A stretch of 64,000 nucleotides of DNA from Heterocephalus glaber (GCF_000247695.1 NW_004624784.1:10930959-10994958); one strand, 5' to 3'. Shown: positions 45,551-58,014, counted from the first letter of the stretch. Translations and numbers: made by a program. The notes: generated by a model not told the origin, from the sequence alone.

Positions 45551-46930
45551 GCTTGCATGTAAAGAGCTACTGAGAAAGTAAAACAGAGAAATGCCCTTCA
45601 ATATATATGGTCAAGAAAGAGATGAGAATTTCTTTATAATTTGGGTCACAGTGGTCAGAATTTAAGCCACTTCTCTGTCACATTTCAGAGCTGCAGGAGT
45701 GTCTCACCTGAATAGGGTTCTCTGTTCTACAATCTCCATTTCTTGACTGATTGCTTTCTCTGCTACTGGTATTTAAAAGAAAAAGGAAAAACCTCCAAGA
45801 CAAGTCACTTTCTCATTGGCCTGTGACAGGCTACCTGAACCATCTATATTATGGATGCAACCATGGATGCCACCAATGTTGATTCATACCTTGGTGACCT
45901 CATGGATCACTGACAGCCATGTTACCTGGCAGGCTGCCTGGAATTCACCAGGGCCTGTCAGAAGCAGCAGCTGCACCTCCATTTTGCAGACTACCACAGA
46001 TCCAGCGGGTACCCTTTGGTTTTAGGCCTACTATTGTCAGTCTAAGGAACAATCACATCCTCAAATCAAAAGTCATGAATTCTAAGAGGAGCAGTACTGC
46101 TGACAGAATGGAGTGACGACTTGCAGAAGTACAATGAGATAACAAAGTCCCTTTCAGACATCTTTTCATAATCCAAAACCCTAGGTAGCCAATAAACAAT
46201 GCCTTGCCAGCCAGGCCGAGTTCTTGCTATCTTGTTGACTGAAGCATTCATTGTGAGGCTTCCTGGGCATCCTATTATGGGGGAAAGGAGGACTCTGACC
46301 ACTTCTGCATAGTGTCGATTAATTTGTGGGCTGCATGACACTTTTACTTCACAGTCTTTGTCTCATCGGGTGTCTCGAGGGAGGGTGAGTTGCTCTCTCT
46401 GGTTCTGGACACTTGCTTTTTAATCTTTTAGCTGCCTTTGATTTTTACTTTTGGCTTCAGGGAAGGCAGGTTGTCATGGATAGAGTCTCATGCCTGGCTT
46501 AGCACACTGTGTGCTGGAGGAGCATAACCCTGAACATTCACCTGTGGGTTCAAAGCCAAGGTGATCAGGTCTCTTTTCTTGACTTTCATACTTAGATGAT
46601 CTTATCAGATCAAGCCAGACACACAAGCACAAAACATACCTCCCAACACACTACTACCTCCTCACCCCACTAAATCCCATGGTCCTAAAACTCCTCTCAC
46701 AAGTACTATTGCAAGAAATTGAGGAAAAATTAAAGGAAGAGGGTGCCATGTAATACAAATAAATGTCAATTTCTGAGAACAGGAGCAATTGGAAAATATC
46801 TGGCATCCAACAACGTTGCCATTTCCCAGATTTGCAAACTGATCCCTAGGTAGGGCTTGGGTCTTAAAAGAAATAATATCATACAATCCATGGGACTGAA
46901 ATGAATTTCAAATTTACTATTTTTGTTCTT
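45551..46930. other. Intergenic unique sequence
   Basis: No supported gene or confident repeat in about 1.4 kb. Confidence 0.4.
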
Positions 46931-46934
46931 CTAT

Positions 46935-47125
46935 GATTTTATGAGAGCAAGCAATGCTGTAGAAGGAGAAGCAGTTGTTTTGAGATCAGGTTGGAATTTA
47001 TCTGAGTTTCTCGGCATTTACAAATCTGCCAAGTGGGGTAATAATGCCTACTTCATGATTGCTGTGACTTTTAGGATGTGTGTAAGGAACATAGCACACA
47101 CAGTAGGTGCTCAGTAAAGCAAAAT
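46935..47125 (+). repeat. MIR SINE
   Basis: 'aaatctgccaagtggggtaataatgcctacttc' and 'aacatagcacacacagtaggtgctcag' are the 3' half of MIR. Confidence 0.6.
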
Positions 47126-47745
47126 GTTACTTATATGGAAGAGTAATGTTCTCAGAAAGAATATGACCTTAGGCTCCTTTATTGACCTTTCTGCCCTCAT
47201 CTGCCATAATCAATGATCTAGGTTCAGTAACAGATGAAGCCTCTGTATAGCAAAATGGGATGATTTTCCTACCTGGAAGGTAAACGGGATTTGTCAGGAG
47301 ATGGCTACTGCTTCATAACCGATAGGAGATGAACACATTTTTATTTGCCTAGGTGGGAAGGGGGAAAGGTGGGCTAGGTGCTGCAAAGCCAGAGGTCTGG
47401 CCAGAAGAGAAATGCTAAACACAATTGCTAATCAAACCCCCTAGATGCCAGATGAGTATCAGGACTCAGAATTCTTCATATTTTAGAAGAGTAATAAGAT
47501 ATAGTTACTGTATATTATGTAACAACCCCAGCAGAGTATAAGGCTTCACATTATAGGCAAAAGCATTCAGATTTCTCCAGTAAATGTTCATCTTAAGTGG
47601 GATAAATGATGTCTACAAAGAACTTCAGGTCAGGTCAGATTTTACTGCCAAATGAGTTATGAAAAATCTTAGTAATTCAGGGCTTTTTGGATTTCAAAAT
47701 TGTACCTCTTTGATTTATACTAATAATAGAGATGATAATAAATAA
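47126..47745. other. Intergenic unique sequence
   Basis: No gene or clear repeat seen. Confidence 0.4.
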
Positions 47746-47747
47746 TA

Positions 47748-47975
47748 ACAGTTGCATTTATTAATTGTTTTCTTTGTTCCAGGGTCACTAAGTGTTTTAT
47801 ATATCTTTTCATATTTATTCTCTAATAAACTTATATAGTTGATACTATTATTTTTCTTTTAGTGATGAGGAAAATTAAGCTGAGAGATATTAAGCAACTT
47901 AGCTGAGGTCACAAAGCCAGTAAACATCAGCTCTAGGATTTGATCTTAGATCCATCTGATTGCAAAGCCTATGCT
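47748..47975 (-). repeat. MIR SINE
   Basis: Nearly full reversed MIR: 'gcatttattaattgttttc', 'agtgatgaggaaaattaagc', 'aagcaacttagctgaggtcacaaagcc', 'gatttgatcttagatccatctg'. Confidence 0.68.
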
Positions 47976-48665
47976 GATAAAAAAAAAAAAATTGATTCAT
48001 GCTCTTCCCAGTATAGTAAAGGTTACCTCACCTGAGAGTCCAGAGAATTTGTCTTATGAGTGATAGAATATTTGCAAGGCCATTTTAGCCCTGTGATTTG
48101 AGTCAAGCTGGAGGTGTCTTAAGCTGGCTCATAGTTGAGAAGTATGAAGGGCTGAGAAGTAAATGGGGTGTGGATGACATAAAATTGGTCATTGTCATAT
48201 CAACAAGCCAGCTATACTGACACAAGCCCAGCCTAGGCAGCCTTTGACCTTGGTCTGATCTCCCACCATTCAAGACAAGCTTTCTTCATGTTCGAATGGC
48301 CTTAGACCTCAGCTGTCCAGAAAGGGTGTGTGGGCTGCCCAAGCCCAAGCCAGGCCTCCTTTCTCTGTGTGACCTCTATTGTGTGGGTAGAGTATTACAC
48401 AGGAACAAAATCCAAATGAGCCTTAATGTGGGAGGAAATGGCCATCCTAAAAATAACACCCAACCCTTTGGAGTAATGACATCATTAGCCAACTCCAGCC
48501 TAGAGGGATTCTAAGCACTTTTGACTAGACATTTTATTTTAGCTCAAGATGCATCAAGTAGATCTATTATGCTTGTCAGCCCAAGCAAGGGTTGCAAGGC
48601 AAGAATTAAGTGAAAGGGGCATGTGAAGGGCCATGACACTTTCTTTAACCACACTTTACATAATT
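47976..48665. other. Intergenic unique sequence
   Basis: An A-run at about 47980-47991; otherwise no gene or repeat recognised. Confidence 0.4.
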
Positions 48666-48684
48666 GGAATAGTTGCTATTTCCA

Positions 48685-48790
48685 TGCACTCTGGGTTTTT
48701 TTGTTTTTTTTTTTTTTGGTACCGGGGATTGAACTTGGGTCCTCAGCTTGCAAGGCAGGCGCCAGAACCACTGAGCTAAATCCCCGGCCC
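48685..48790 (-). mobile_element. ID-type SINE with extra 3' sequence
   Basis: Body 48719-48790 reversed ('ggtaccggggattgaacttg' to 'accactgagctaaatccccg'). A perfect 16-bp TSD, atagttgctatttcca, lies at 48669-48684 and 48791-48806. Between the A-tail and the TSD are about ten non-A bases (cccagagtgca on the element strand), a unique 3' tail or short transduction. Confidence 0.95.
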
Positions 48791-48806
48791 ATAGTTGCTA
48801 TTTCCA

Positions 48807-49160
48807 AATCTTCAGCCAGGCAATCTTCATGGCCACAACAAAACAGATCCGGGAAGAGAAGAAATCCTATTGTCCAGAGAGGATCTGACATTTTAACTTC
48901 ATTCTAAGTCTTGGGGAGGAGAAGAGGCTTGGGGAACTGGATTAGCCAGGAGCTGCTGAGGAAGACCGAAGTAGATGTCATGGAGAATTCCCTGCCACTA
49001 GGATTATCCTTCTCTTTTTAGCTGACAAGTAAGCAGAGGGTTTCCTCCTTCCCATGGTCCTTTCCCTAACAGGGTTCTTAGAATCACGCATGAAATAACA
49101 AGGCCTTATCACCCTCTGCTCAGCCTTCTCCACTTGATCATGAGGCTAGGACTGGGCTTG
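48807..49160. other. Intergenic unique sequence
   Basis: No gene or repeat recognised. Confidence 0.4.
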
Positions 49161-49164
49161 TTCC

Positions 49165-49245
49165 ATCCCTTCTTCCCAGCACTTGGCATAGTGCCTGGCA
49201 TGCACTGGGGCCTTCAATTAAAAACAAAATGTTGAATTAAATCAA
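49165..49245 (+). repeat. MIR/L2 3' tail fragment
   Basis: 'cagcacttggcatagtgcctggcatgcac' then 'tcaattaaaaacaaaatgttg' matches a forward L2/MIR terminus. Confidence 0.45.
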
Positions 49246-51330
49246 ATGTCTGTGAGTTAGGTTTGTACGTCTGTTTTTGGTTTTTTTTTTTTTCACTTGT
49301 GAGAGGTTACTGTTAATGTCCCCTTCCCTAGAAGGGGAAGCCAGGCCTTTTCTAAGACAGGAGAGCTATAAAGTGTTCTGGGCTAGGGGCAAAGAGACAT
49401 AAAGGCTGTGGCTTGACTCAAGTGATTCTGAAACCTCAGGCTCCCCTTTATCTGAAGCAATGACAAAACCCACTTCACAGAGGACAATCAGTGACATTAA
49501 ACCTGATTAGAGTACACAGACAAATCAGGCTACTATTGCCACTCAGACCTGAAAAGTCTTTCCCTTTTCCATTGCACAGTCCTCCAGTGAACAGTAACGG
49601 GATCCCTGTGCCTCCTCCCCTTTGAGGAAGCAAAGAAGGGAAGTGTGAAAACTCTGGATGGTTGGCCACATGTCTGGCCACGTACTTGTTTCTCCTCAGA
49701 ACAAAGTGTCTGTTTCAGCTGCCTCCCTCTCTCCCTCCCTCCCTTCTCTGCCCTCCTTTCCCACTTGCAGTCCTCCCCTCTCCTTGCTCAAGCCCCCTGG
49801 GGCCCGTCATAATTAGAAAAGGAGGAAGGAGGGGAGCCATCCTGGCCCACTGGGTCTTTAGAGGGAGCTACGACTGCCTGCGTGTTGGGGACCCGGAGCT
49901 GCAAAAGTTTCTGTGTGTCTTCTTTTCCCACTACAGTACCTTGCAACACACTGGGCCCTGTGCTAAAGTCAGGAGAGGCTAAGGCAGGAACCTATGGCTT
50001 TGAGTGTAAATATATATGTATAGCAGAAGCTGAGTGCATGTATGTGTGCAAAAATGTGTAAGATCGTGGGTGTGGATTTAGTGTATTGTGGTTCCAATGG
50101 GGACCAGTTTTTTTTTAAATCTAGAAGCTTTAATTCAAGTCAACTTTGGGGTACAGATTTTCTAGGGAGTCCCTCTGCACTGATCTTTCTTTCTGTCCTC
50201 AGTTTGTGGCTCCTTCAGGCCTTGCATGTTACCTTACATAAAGGAAAGCAGTAGTTGGAATAGATGGTTGGAGCCATCCCAAATCTTTCCTTCCTGGCCT
50301 AAACACAGAGGCTGGCACAAGGGAGTCTGCTCTTGTTCGGCATGGCATACAGGAGATGAATGTAAGCCTTTCCAGCTTCTACTGCACCACAGTCTCGCTC
50401 CTGTGCCGACACTTTCCTGAGCAATGCTGAGAGGATCATTAATCTGTCTCCTTGCTATTTTTCCGCCCAGCCCAGGGGATGACTCTGGCCTATAAATCAG
50501 CTCAGCACGAAGTGGGAAAACGAAGAAAGGAATACAGTAAGGAGGAAAATAGCCACCCGGGAAGATACAGATATACAGATCTGAGTTTGAGACCCAGAAA
50601 GTGAAGGAAGAAGGAAGAGTGATCTTCTCAGGATATAAGATAAAATTATACCAACCTGCCAGGGCTAGATCTGGGGCAAAAAAGATCTTGAATCTGGTCT
50701 TCAAGATGTTATTCTAAGCTTCTTGCTTCAGCTAATCTCTCTGGGCTACAACGAGGCCATCTGTTAAGGTCCCACCATGCCCTTGCTCAGCATTGTGCCT
50801 TCCTGGAAACTGGAGCATGTGCAGAGAAACAAAACAAATTCGTACATGCCAACTATTCCAACTCTACGTATCTGCCCATGCCAATTAATTAATGAAAAGA
50901 ATGCATAGTGAAGATTTCTGAGCATCAGGGTTGGAGTTGGGAGGCAGTGTGGTCAGTAGGAAGAACACTGGCCTACAATTTGGCTGGGGACTGATTTTCT
51001 CTGAGTCTCTGCACACCAGCCCATTAACCCTGGGCCTGCACCTCAGTTTCTCATCCTTTCAGATAAATTTGAACTCCAATCTTCTGTGATGATGGTAGCT
51101 TCCACCACAGGAATGTGAAGTGCTTACATTCTTCCCAGTGACTCCCCCACACCCCCACAATCCTTTGCAGGCTCCTTGTCCTGCAGGGAGAAGGGCCTGC
51201 CTCAGTGGGGTCATCACAGTGGGTCTCTGCTCTAGCCTGCTGGTTTTCAGGCTGCATGGGCTTGATCACTCCTCTCTGGGCCAAAAGCTGCTCTGGGGGC
51301 TTTTATAATTTAAGAAGCAGCTTGATGGCT
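49246..51330. other. Intergenic unique sequence
   Basis: No supported gene. T-run at about 49280-49292 and a (CTCC)n tract at about 49722-49746. The minus-strand frame at 50704-50234 is open for 156 codons but I find no domain, signal or homology in it. Confidence 0.4.
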
Positions 51331-51334
51331 TCAA

Positions 51335-51510
51335 TAATTCAGGCTGTAGAAACAAACAGAGAGATATAGGTTTAAAGTCACTGATGAACTACATGGCCCT
51401 GTAATCTCTTCTGTGCCATGGACCCACAATACCTGCCTCATTGGTTTCTCGTAAGCACTGGAGGTAGTGTATAGTGAGCATCTAGTACAGCTCCTGGAGC
51501 CTGGAGGCAT
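51335..51510 (+). repeat. MIR SINE fragment
   Basis: 'gtttaaagtcactgatgaac', 'caatacctgcctcattgg', 'agtgagcatctagtacagctcctgg' resemble MIR in forward sense. Confidence 0.5.
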
Positions 51511-51637
51511 TTGGTGAAGGGGACACTTATTATCATTGAACCACTGAAACCAAAGACTAGGAAGGAAAGAAGATTAATGACAGTGAACATGGCCCTCAGG
51601 CAGACATCTCACAGGCCAGGTAAACTGTGTGTCCTTA

Positions 51638-51795
51638 TGTTGTGAGTGTGTGCATGCCTATGTATGTGTGGGTCTGGCTGTGTATAAGTGTGTGTGTGAA
51701 TGAGTGTATATATGTGTAAGAATGTATATCAAAATTGTGTATGTATGTATATGCACAAGTGAGTGTATGTACAAGTGTGTGTGTATGTGCATACA
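51638..51795 (+). repeat. TG/TATG-rich low-complexity tract
   Basis: Interrupted GTGTGT and TATGTA blocks over about 160 bp. Open frames crossing it in both directions are His/Thr/Tyr- or Val/Cys-rich and are artefacts of the repeat. Confidence 0.9.
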
Positions 51796-52009
51796 TTGGA
51801 ATATATGTATTTACTAGTTCTCCATATAGACTCCACCTCTGTTCATGCTTCTCTGTCTGGACTGTCTTCTCCTTTGCTATCTTGTACACCCCTGCCAGTT
51901 CATCAATATTCAACTCATGTCATCTCTTTGAAGTCATACCTGAGCTCTTTGGGAAGAGTTGCTCATTCTCTCTTCTGTTTTCCTCTGCTTTCACTTTAAC
52001 CAGAGAATC

Positions 52010-52225
52010 AGCAAGCTCTCCAGGTAATGGGTTTGAATCTTGGCTCTTTAACTTCAAGCTAAGCTACCTGACTTTCAGAAGCCTCAACTTCCTTATCTAT
52101 AATGTCTTGCTCATAGGGTTTATAGGTTTAAAAATATAACATATCTGGAGCATGCCACAGGCTACCCGGTACATAGTAAATGCTCAGGCCATGTAAAGTA
52201 TCATCATCATGCCTATCATTGTGTC
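52010..52225 (+). repeat. MIR SINE
   Basis: Almost full-length: 'gggtttgaatcttggctc', 'agctacctgactttcagaagcctcaacttcc', 'ctcatagggtttataggtt', 'ggtacatagtaaatgctcagg'. Confidence 0.65.
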
Positions 52226-53845
52226 TTCTACATAGTATTATAATATTAGAGTAGTTCATTATATTTGTTTCCCCCAACTCGTGAATTTCCTGCAGTAACT
52301 TTTCCTCTACCATCTAGTCAGTGGCCTGACATCCAGTAGCAGTTTAGTAAACATGAAGTATTACTTCTCTCTTTTCTTCCCTATTTCTTTGTGATCTCAT
52401 CTTAACTTCTCCAAATTTTTTGTCATGTTTCCATCAAAAGAAAAGCTTGGTGGCTAGAGTGCAACCTCATCCCTATACAAAAACCATCCTCTGTCAACAC
52501 ATAAGGATCCACCTTCTATCTGTACTTAGCAGGCACTCATTTCACATGTATTACATCACCCAAGCTATTTTTTTCTGTGGTTGTCTTCAATGAACTCTGT
52601 TGAAATACTAGAAAGGCTTTTATGGCCCATCAATAAGTCCAAGGCCAACACCTCTAGTAGGACAACATCCTGCTGTTGCTGCACCATAAAAAGTGCACCA
52701 GCTACCCTGGTCTGCTCATTCTTCAATCATGCAACAACAAATTAAACTGGGCCCAGGGACAGAATAGGCTAGATGGCCACAGAGAAATGACCATCAATGA
52801 CACAGTACAAGATACATACACACAAACCACCAAGTAGAGAGCACAGGCATCAGCCTCTCTAACTCATTCTCCTGCTCTTGTTTTCTTTTCTCCAACCCTC
52901 TTCCAAGGAGATCTACAGATGAGCATGAACTGCAGGCTTAGGCACACTCTTGCTTCTCAGGTGCCTGAATTGAGCTAGGGGTTTTAGGCTAGGCATCTGG
53001 TGAGGATTGGAACCAAGTTGTATTCTCTGGATCCTAGTATTAGATGATCTTGAATGAGTCTTAGGAATCCAAGATGCCCTCCTACTCAGAGATTTTTCTG
53101 TGCTTCTGTTAATCAATCAGTCCACTGGGTAAGACTTCTGCTCTGATGTGTCCACTGTATAATTTTGTATTATCCAGTGCATAATTTTGGGGGCCCCTTG
53201 TTTGGTTTGACCAACCCCCTTGTAGCTGGGGTGGCTGTCCTAAAACTCATCATGATGGGGTCTCCAAGAGCCTGTCTGCTTCTCTTTTGTCTTTTTCCTA
53301 TGTTTGATCCCATCTCTGTATCTCTTTTCCCATTGCAAGGTTCTTGGCATATATGAATGGATCATCATTGCTCTATCTCTTCTTTTTGGCCTCATTTAAC
53401 CTCTGATCTTTAGTACTCCTTGGACCCTTGTTTGCCTTTGCTCAGTTTTGTGTGGGTGGGCATGCATGTACCAGAGATTTTGGGCCCAGTTCAAGGTCCC
53501 AGCCTGCAAGATCTGGCCAGTTGCTCTCAAAGCATGAGAGAATAGATGAAGCAGTATAAAAGCTGTGTGATTGTCTTCACAAACTCAAATTAGGGTGGGT
53601 AATAGTGCTATTTCTGAGCAGGAGATTTGGCCAAGTGTGCATATGTGTACATGCATTTCAGTGTGAAAGAGAGACCAACAGGAATCAATTCTGTATATGT
53701 TCAGGATAAGATGCTTGTAAAATATACTCGGAGAAGTTTCTGTCAGAAATTAAATACACAGTGGTGTAATTCAAGGAAGATGATTAGATATACAATGGTG
53801 AAAATCAAGGGAGGTATCTGGGTGACAAACACAGACTTGGGAGTC
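52226..53845. other. Intergenic unique sequence
   Basis: No supported gene or confident repeat in about 1.6 kb. Confidence 0.4.
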
Positions 53846-53862
53846 ATCAAGATATACAAGAT

Positions 53863-53947
53863 CAGGCTGGGGATTTAGCTCAGTGATTCCACCGCCTGCT
53901 GTGCAAGCATAAGGTCCCAAGTTCGATCCCCAGTACAAAAAAAAAAA
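53863..53947 (+). mobile_element. ID-type tRNA-derived SINE
   Basis: Near-consensus body with intact A box (GGATTTAGCTCAGTG) and B box (AGTTCGATCC) and an A12 tail. TSD aagatatacaagat (53849-53862) versus aagatacacaagat (53948-53961). Confidence 0.95.
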
Positions 53948-54293
53948 AAGATACACAAGATTATTGAATCCATGAATCTGCCTAGGAACATCATGCAGAA
54001 TGAGAAGTAGTAGCTGAGTTTTGGGCCTGGAAGACCCCACACACACATTTGTGCCATGGGGAGTGGAAAAGGAGCTGCTATGAAGTCTGAGAAGAAATGG
54101 CTGGAGGAGTAGAAAGAGAACCTGAGAAGAGTAGCTTCTCCAAAGCCAAGGGAGAAATGAATGGCAAGAAAAAGGAATGATCAGTAATCTAAGAGCTGAA
54201 AGTGTCCACTGGCTTTGGAAAGAGCTGTTCCAGTGGTTGTTGGGAAAAAATCAAACTGGTACTGGCCATGAAGTTAATGGGATGTGAGGATGT

Positions 54294-54765
54294 TATGGTT
54301 TGGATTTGAAATGTTCTCCAAAATTCATGTGCAAAAGTCTTGGTTGCTAACTGGTGGGCTTTTGGGAAGTGACTGGATGGTAAGAGCTGTGACTTCATCA
54401 AGAAGATTAATCCATCGATGAGATCATGATTTGATGGCATTATTAAGCGGTAATAGAAACAGAGGTGGAGCCTAGTTGAAGGGAGTGGAACTTGAGTAGG
54501 TGTGACCTTGGGACCTCTATCTGGTTCCCAGCCTCTTCCTCTTGGGCTCTTTCTCCTCTCTGCTTCTTTGCTGCTATGAAATGAGCAGCTTTGTTTCACC
54601 ACACACTTCCACCATGATGTTTTGCCATTCACAGGCCCAGAAACATTGAAACCAAGCAACAATTGGCTGAAATCTCTGAAATTCAGAGCCAAAATAAATA
54701 TTTCCTTCTTTAAATTGTTTTTTCCAGGTATTTTGTCACAGTGTTGGAAAGCTGACTAAGTCAGC
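54294..54765 (+). mobile_element. MaLR-like solitary LTR (probable)
   Basis: 'tatggtttggatttgaaatg', 'ctgctatgaaatgagcagc', 'caccatgatgttttgccattcacaggccc', 'gagccaaaataaatatttcc' (polyadenylation-like) and 'aggtattttgtcacagtg…gctgactaa' resemble ERVL-MaLR LTRs. The minus-strand 167-codon open frame at 54692-54189 is antisense to it and is not a gene. Confidence 0.6.
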
Positions 54766-54844
54766 AGTTGAAGACACTTTGGAAAAGCCATCTGTGAAGA
54801 GAAAAGGTGTGTAACGGTGGTAGCTAAAAAGGAATGTACACTAT

Positions 54845-55240
54845 AGGGAGGGCTGATGTAGTATAGGTTTCTCCAGAGAAGCAGAACCAATATTATAATA
54901 TAATGGATTATGGAGGCTGAAAAATCCCACAATGTGCCCTCTGTAAACTGGAGACTCAGGAAAGCTAGTGGCGTACTTCAGTCTGAGTCTGGAGGCCCAA
55001 GAAGCTGGGGAGCTGTAGGTATAAGTCCTAGAGTCCCAACACCAGGGAACCAAGAGCTCTAATGTCCAAGTACTAGAGAAGATGGGGGTTCTAGCTCAAG
55101 AATAGAATGAATTATCTCATCCTCTGGGTTTTGTTCTATGTGGACTCAAAATGGGTTGAACAGTGCCCACCCACATTGCTGAGGGCACATCTTTACTCAG
55201 TCTATCTACTCAGTGTTAATCTCCAGAAATCATGTTTTTC
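54845..55240. repeat. Old dispersed repeat, family not named
   Basis: 'ggtttctccagagaagcagaaccaatatt', 'gattatggaggctgaaaaatccc' and 'gtgcccacccacattgctgagggcac' match a word order common in mammalian genomes; I cannot give its family name with confidence. Confidence 0.42.
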
Positions 55241-56122
55241 CAGTTCTTCAGGCATCCTTAATTGAGTAAAAAAAGATTCAGAATTAACTAGAGAAGACTG
55301 GATTGTTTTGTTTCTAATGGAAAGGCTTGAGCACAGGTGGTTTGGAAGATAAATCTGGGACACTAGAAGGATTGCTCTTTGCCTTTAATCTGAATCTAGC
55401 AACTATTAGAGCAGAATGACCAGAAGGATGTTGGGTGGCAGGTCAGTGGCCTACAATGTAACATTTGCCAGAGATAATCCATACAGGCAAATTAGGGTTG
55501 CCTGCACTTGAGATACCTAAAATAATGAAACTTTCAAAGTGGCATTTCAGGGGGCTCTGACACACATTCGCAGCGACCCATGATGGGACAAGAGGGATTG
55601 CCAATGACCCTGAAATGCTACCACATGCTACCTGCCTTGTAGTAATGGAAGATGGAAATTTTGCTTGGAGGAAAGGCCACCTGGGAGGTGCCGTTCTCCC
55701 CAGGGGGTGCTGGTGGGAGGCTTCCCTTTGGGAACTGACTACAAGGCTCCCTTGATGGGGCCTCTCCTTGCTTGCTACCATTTTTCTTCATTATTTCTGC
55801 TGTGTCACCCGTCATGTTGTCAGTTTCCTCTCAGAACAGCGATAAATGGTGACTCTCATGTGGTGTCCTTATGGGACACCTGTTATCTATTTTGATGATG
55901 GGCAAGATGCCATGGCTAATTAAGAAAAATTGTGAGCTGCCCACAGCCAATCCTTACCCTTACTTCCTTGTCAGCTCAGCCCTGCAATCCTTCACCCCAC
56001 AATGCAGCCACGTACACCACTGAAGCCAAGACACAACTGGTGTCCCCCCTTTCTTTTATCTATAAAAAGAGTTCTGTACTCCTCTTCCTGCTGAAGTACA
56101 TGGAGAGTCATGGGTTTAAGCT
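55241..56122. other. Intergenic unique sequence
   Basis: No supported gene or confident repeat. Confidence 0.4.
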
Positions 56123-56130
56123 AGACTCTT

Positions 56131-56230
56131 TCTCTCTCTTTTTTTTTTTGGGGGGGGTGCCAAGGATTGAACTCAGGATCTCGTGCTTGCCAGGCAGGTG
56201 CTGTGCCACTGAGCTACATCCCCAGCCCTG
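56131..56230 (-). mobile_element. ID-like tRNA-derived SINE
   Basis: 'ccaaggattgaactcaggatc' (B box) to 'ccactgagctacatccccag' (A box), reversed, with a T-run and G8 run at the tail side. Flanked by agactctt at 56123-56130 and 56231-56238. Confidence 0.88.
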
Positions 56231-56253
56231 AGACTCTTCTTCAAAGTTTCTAG

Positions 56254-56255
<2 letters not shown>

Positions 56256-56290
<35 letters not shown>
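56256..56290 (+). repeat. (GT)17 microsatellite
   Basis: Uninterrupted GT dinucleotides followed by a CATGTGTGTA remnant. Confidence 0.95.
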
Positions 56291-56291
<1 letters not shown>

Positions 56292-56300
56292 ATGTGTGTA

Positions 56301-57745
56301 GGGAGGGATAATTAAATTCTTCCCTTTTGTCCACCCTAAGATACCTTAGATAGCTAGAGACATAGCCAGTGGACTGTTTCTCCCTCATACCTTGGCAGGG
56401 ATAAAAGGGCCACTTTGCTGGCCAGGGCTGCCTGGACACAATGACCTAGATAACCAAAATGGGCCCTGTTGTGCCTGGACTGCCCCACTGAGTCTCAAAA
56501 CAACACGTGTCACAGGCTCCACCCATTTCCACAGATTGCCCACCCATGAAAGGTGGCAGAAAGATTGTGCATTTGGGTAGATAAGATCTTCCTCAGCACC
56601 ACCAGTTCCTAGCCTCTGTGTTCTTAGCAGCAGAAAAAGGACTCAGGATGAAATGGGAAAAGTTAGGCAGGAGGTATTGGTGGCTCTCAGAATAGGGTGC
56701 TGAGGGATGTGGATGAGTCTTTCTCTAAAGACTTGCCTAACTGAGGAGGGTGGGATGTCTGGGAGGACCTAAAGGAGGCCTTCCCAGGACAGTTCAAGAC
56801 CCCCCTCTCCCAGCCTCCACCCCCCACCCCCGTGCTTACAGCAGCCAGGGTATCTTGGAATTCTTTTCAGAAATTTTCTTTTAACCTTGAATGCCCTGAT
56901 TGCCTAGGTGCCTTGTGGATTCTTTACAGTTCCGACAAAAGAAGCAAAAGGTTGCCGGTACTCCAGAGCAAGGGGAAAGGAAGGAATGTCTAACCTTGGT
57001 TGGAATAGGTTTGGCTGGAGGCTGCGCTGAGCCCAGTGGGAAGGGGCCAGAGCGGTCCGTGTCCTAGATGAAGGCGCGGAAACCGAGCGGTCCCTGGAAC
57101 CACGGTACAGGCTGGCTCATAGTGCCTCCTCCTTCTGCCCTCACACATGGCTCTCAGCCTTTCCTGCTGGCCAAGCTATCAGAGCACTGCCCTAGAAGAA
57201 ATTACATTGTATTCAGAGGCGTGATAACTTCAGAGCAGGCTGTTTTCTTCACACTGGGACACAGCACAGCCTCCCCCCTCTATCTCCTCTTTGATTTCAC
57301 ATTGTACCTGTTTTAACATACAGTCCAGGACAAAAGTCTACTGTGTGCGACTGCCTCCTCCCGCTCACACTTTGGTGCCGCTCCCTGCTCCCATCCAACC
57401 CCTACACACTCACGGCAGAAACCCGCAGACCACAGAGATGTGATCTGGACTGGCATTCCAAGACCCAACTGCTTCAGGAATTGCCAGTGTCTCTGATTAA
57501 AGCCAGCAGGGCTAATCTGAGCATAAGTTGCTACAATAGTAAGGGACATAACAGTGTGCTGGGTTTTTCTAACTCTTTGGGTCCAGGAAGCAAATATTCA
57601 CAGGGAGAAAAGAACAAAGAAGAAAGAGAAAGGAAAAACTCATACTTGGATGTGTGCATTTTAGACCCCTAGATTCTGCCTAGATCAAGCCAATCAGGAG
57701 AGTATATGGCTTTGTACACACCCACACCTACACCTGCTCTTACTA
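56301..57745. other. Intergenic unique sequence
   Basis: No supported gene. A small CpG cluster at about 57020-57110 is far too short to call an island. Confidence 0.4.
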
Positions 57746-57750
57746 CATCC

Positions 57751-57804
57751 GTGCAGCCTGCTGTGCAGGTGCAGCCTGCTGTGCAGGTGCAGCCTTCTGT
57801 GCAG
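57751..57804 (+). repeat. 18-bp minisatellite, three units
   Basis: Three direct copies of gtgcagcctgctgtgcag (57751-57768, 57769-57786, 57787-57804), the third with one change, then a partial fourth start (atgcagctg). Because the unit is 18 bp, an overlapping open frame shows the hexapeptide repeat VQPAVQ. Confidence 0.95.
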
Positions 57805-58014
57805 ATGCAGCTGTTAGAAATCACTGGGAAACTTCAGGATAGTCCTCACGTTCTGGCCCCATCTGTGAGATTAGGGTTACTCCTACCCAAATCCAGACAG
57901 AGCTGCATCCGGCTGCCTTGGGTCGGGATTCCCATAGGCGGGGGAAGCATGTTCAGCATGAGAAGGAGCCCCTTACCAGTCCTCCATGTCCAAACCTTTT
58001 GAAAACCTTAGCCA

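Noticed and set aside
50234..50704. 156-codon minus-strand open frame
   Set aside because: No family, signal peptide or domain recognised, no promoter or splice signals evident. Alignment to relatives could overturn this if the frame is conserved.
51635..51999. His/Thr/Tyr-rich and Val/Cys-rich open frames
   Set aside because: Both are translations of the TG/TATG low-complexity tract.
53863..53947. tRNA gene (A and B box sequences present)
   Set aside because: The sequence is one of many ID SINE copies with A-tail and TSD; it cannot fold as a true tRNA with an acceptor stem.
54189..54692. 167-codon minus-strand open frame
   Set aside because: Antisense to a probable LTR repeat; chance frame.
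57000..57110. Second CpG island or promoter
   Set aside because: The CpG cluster is only about 100 bp and lacks further promoter motifs.
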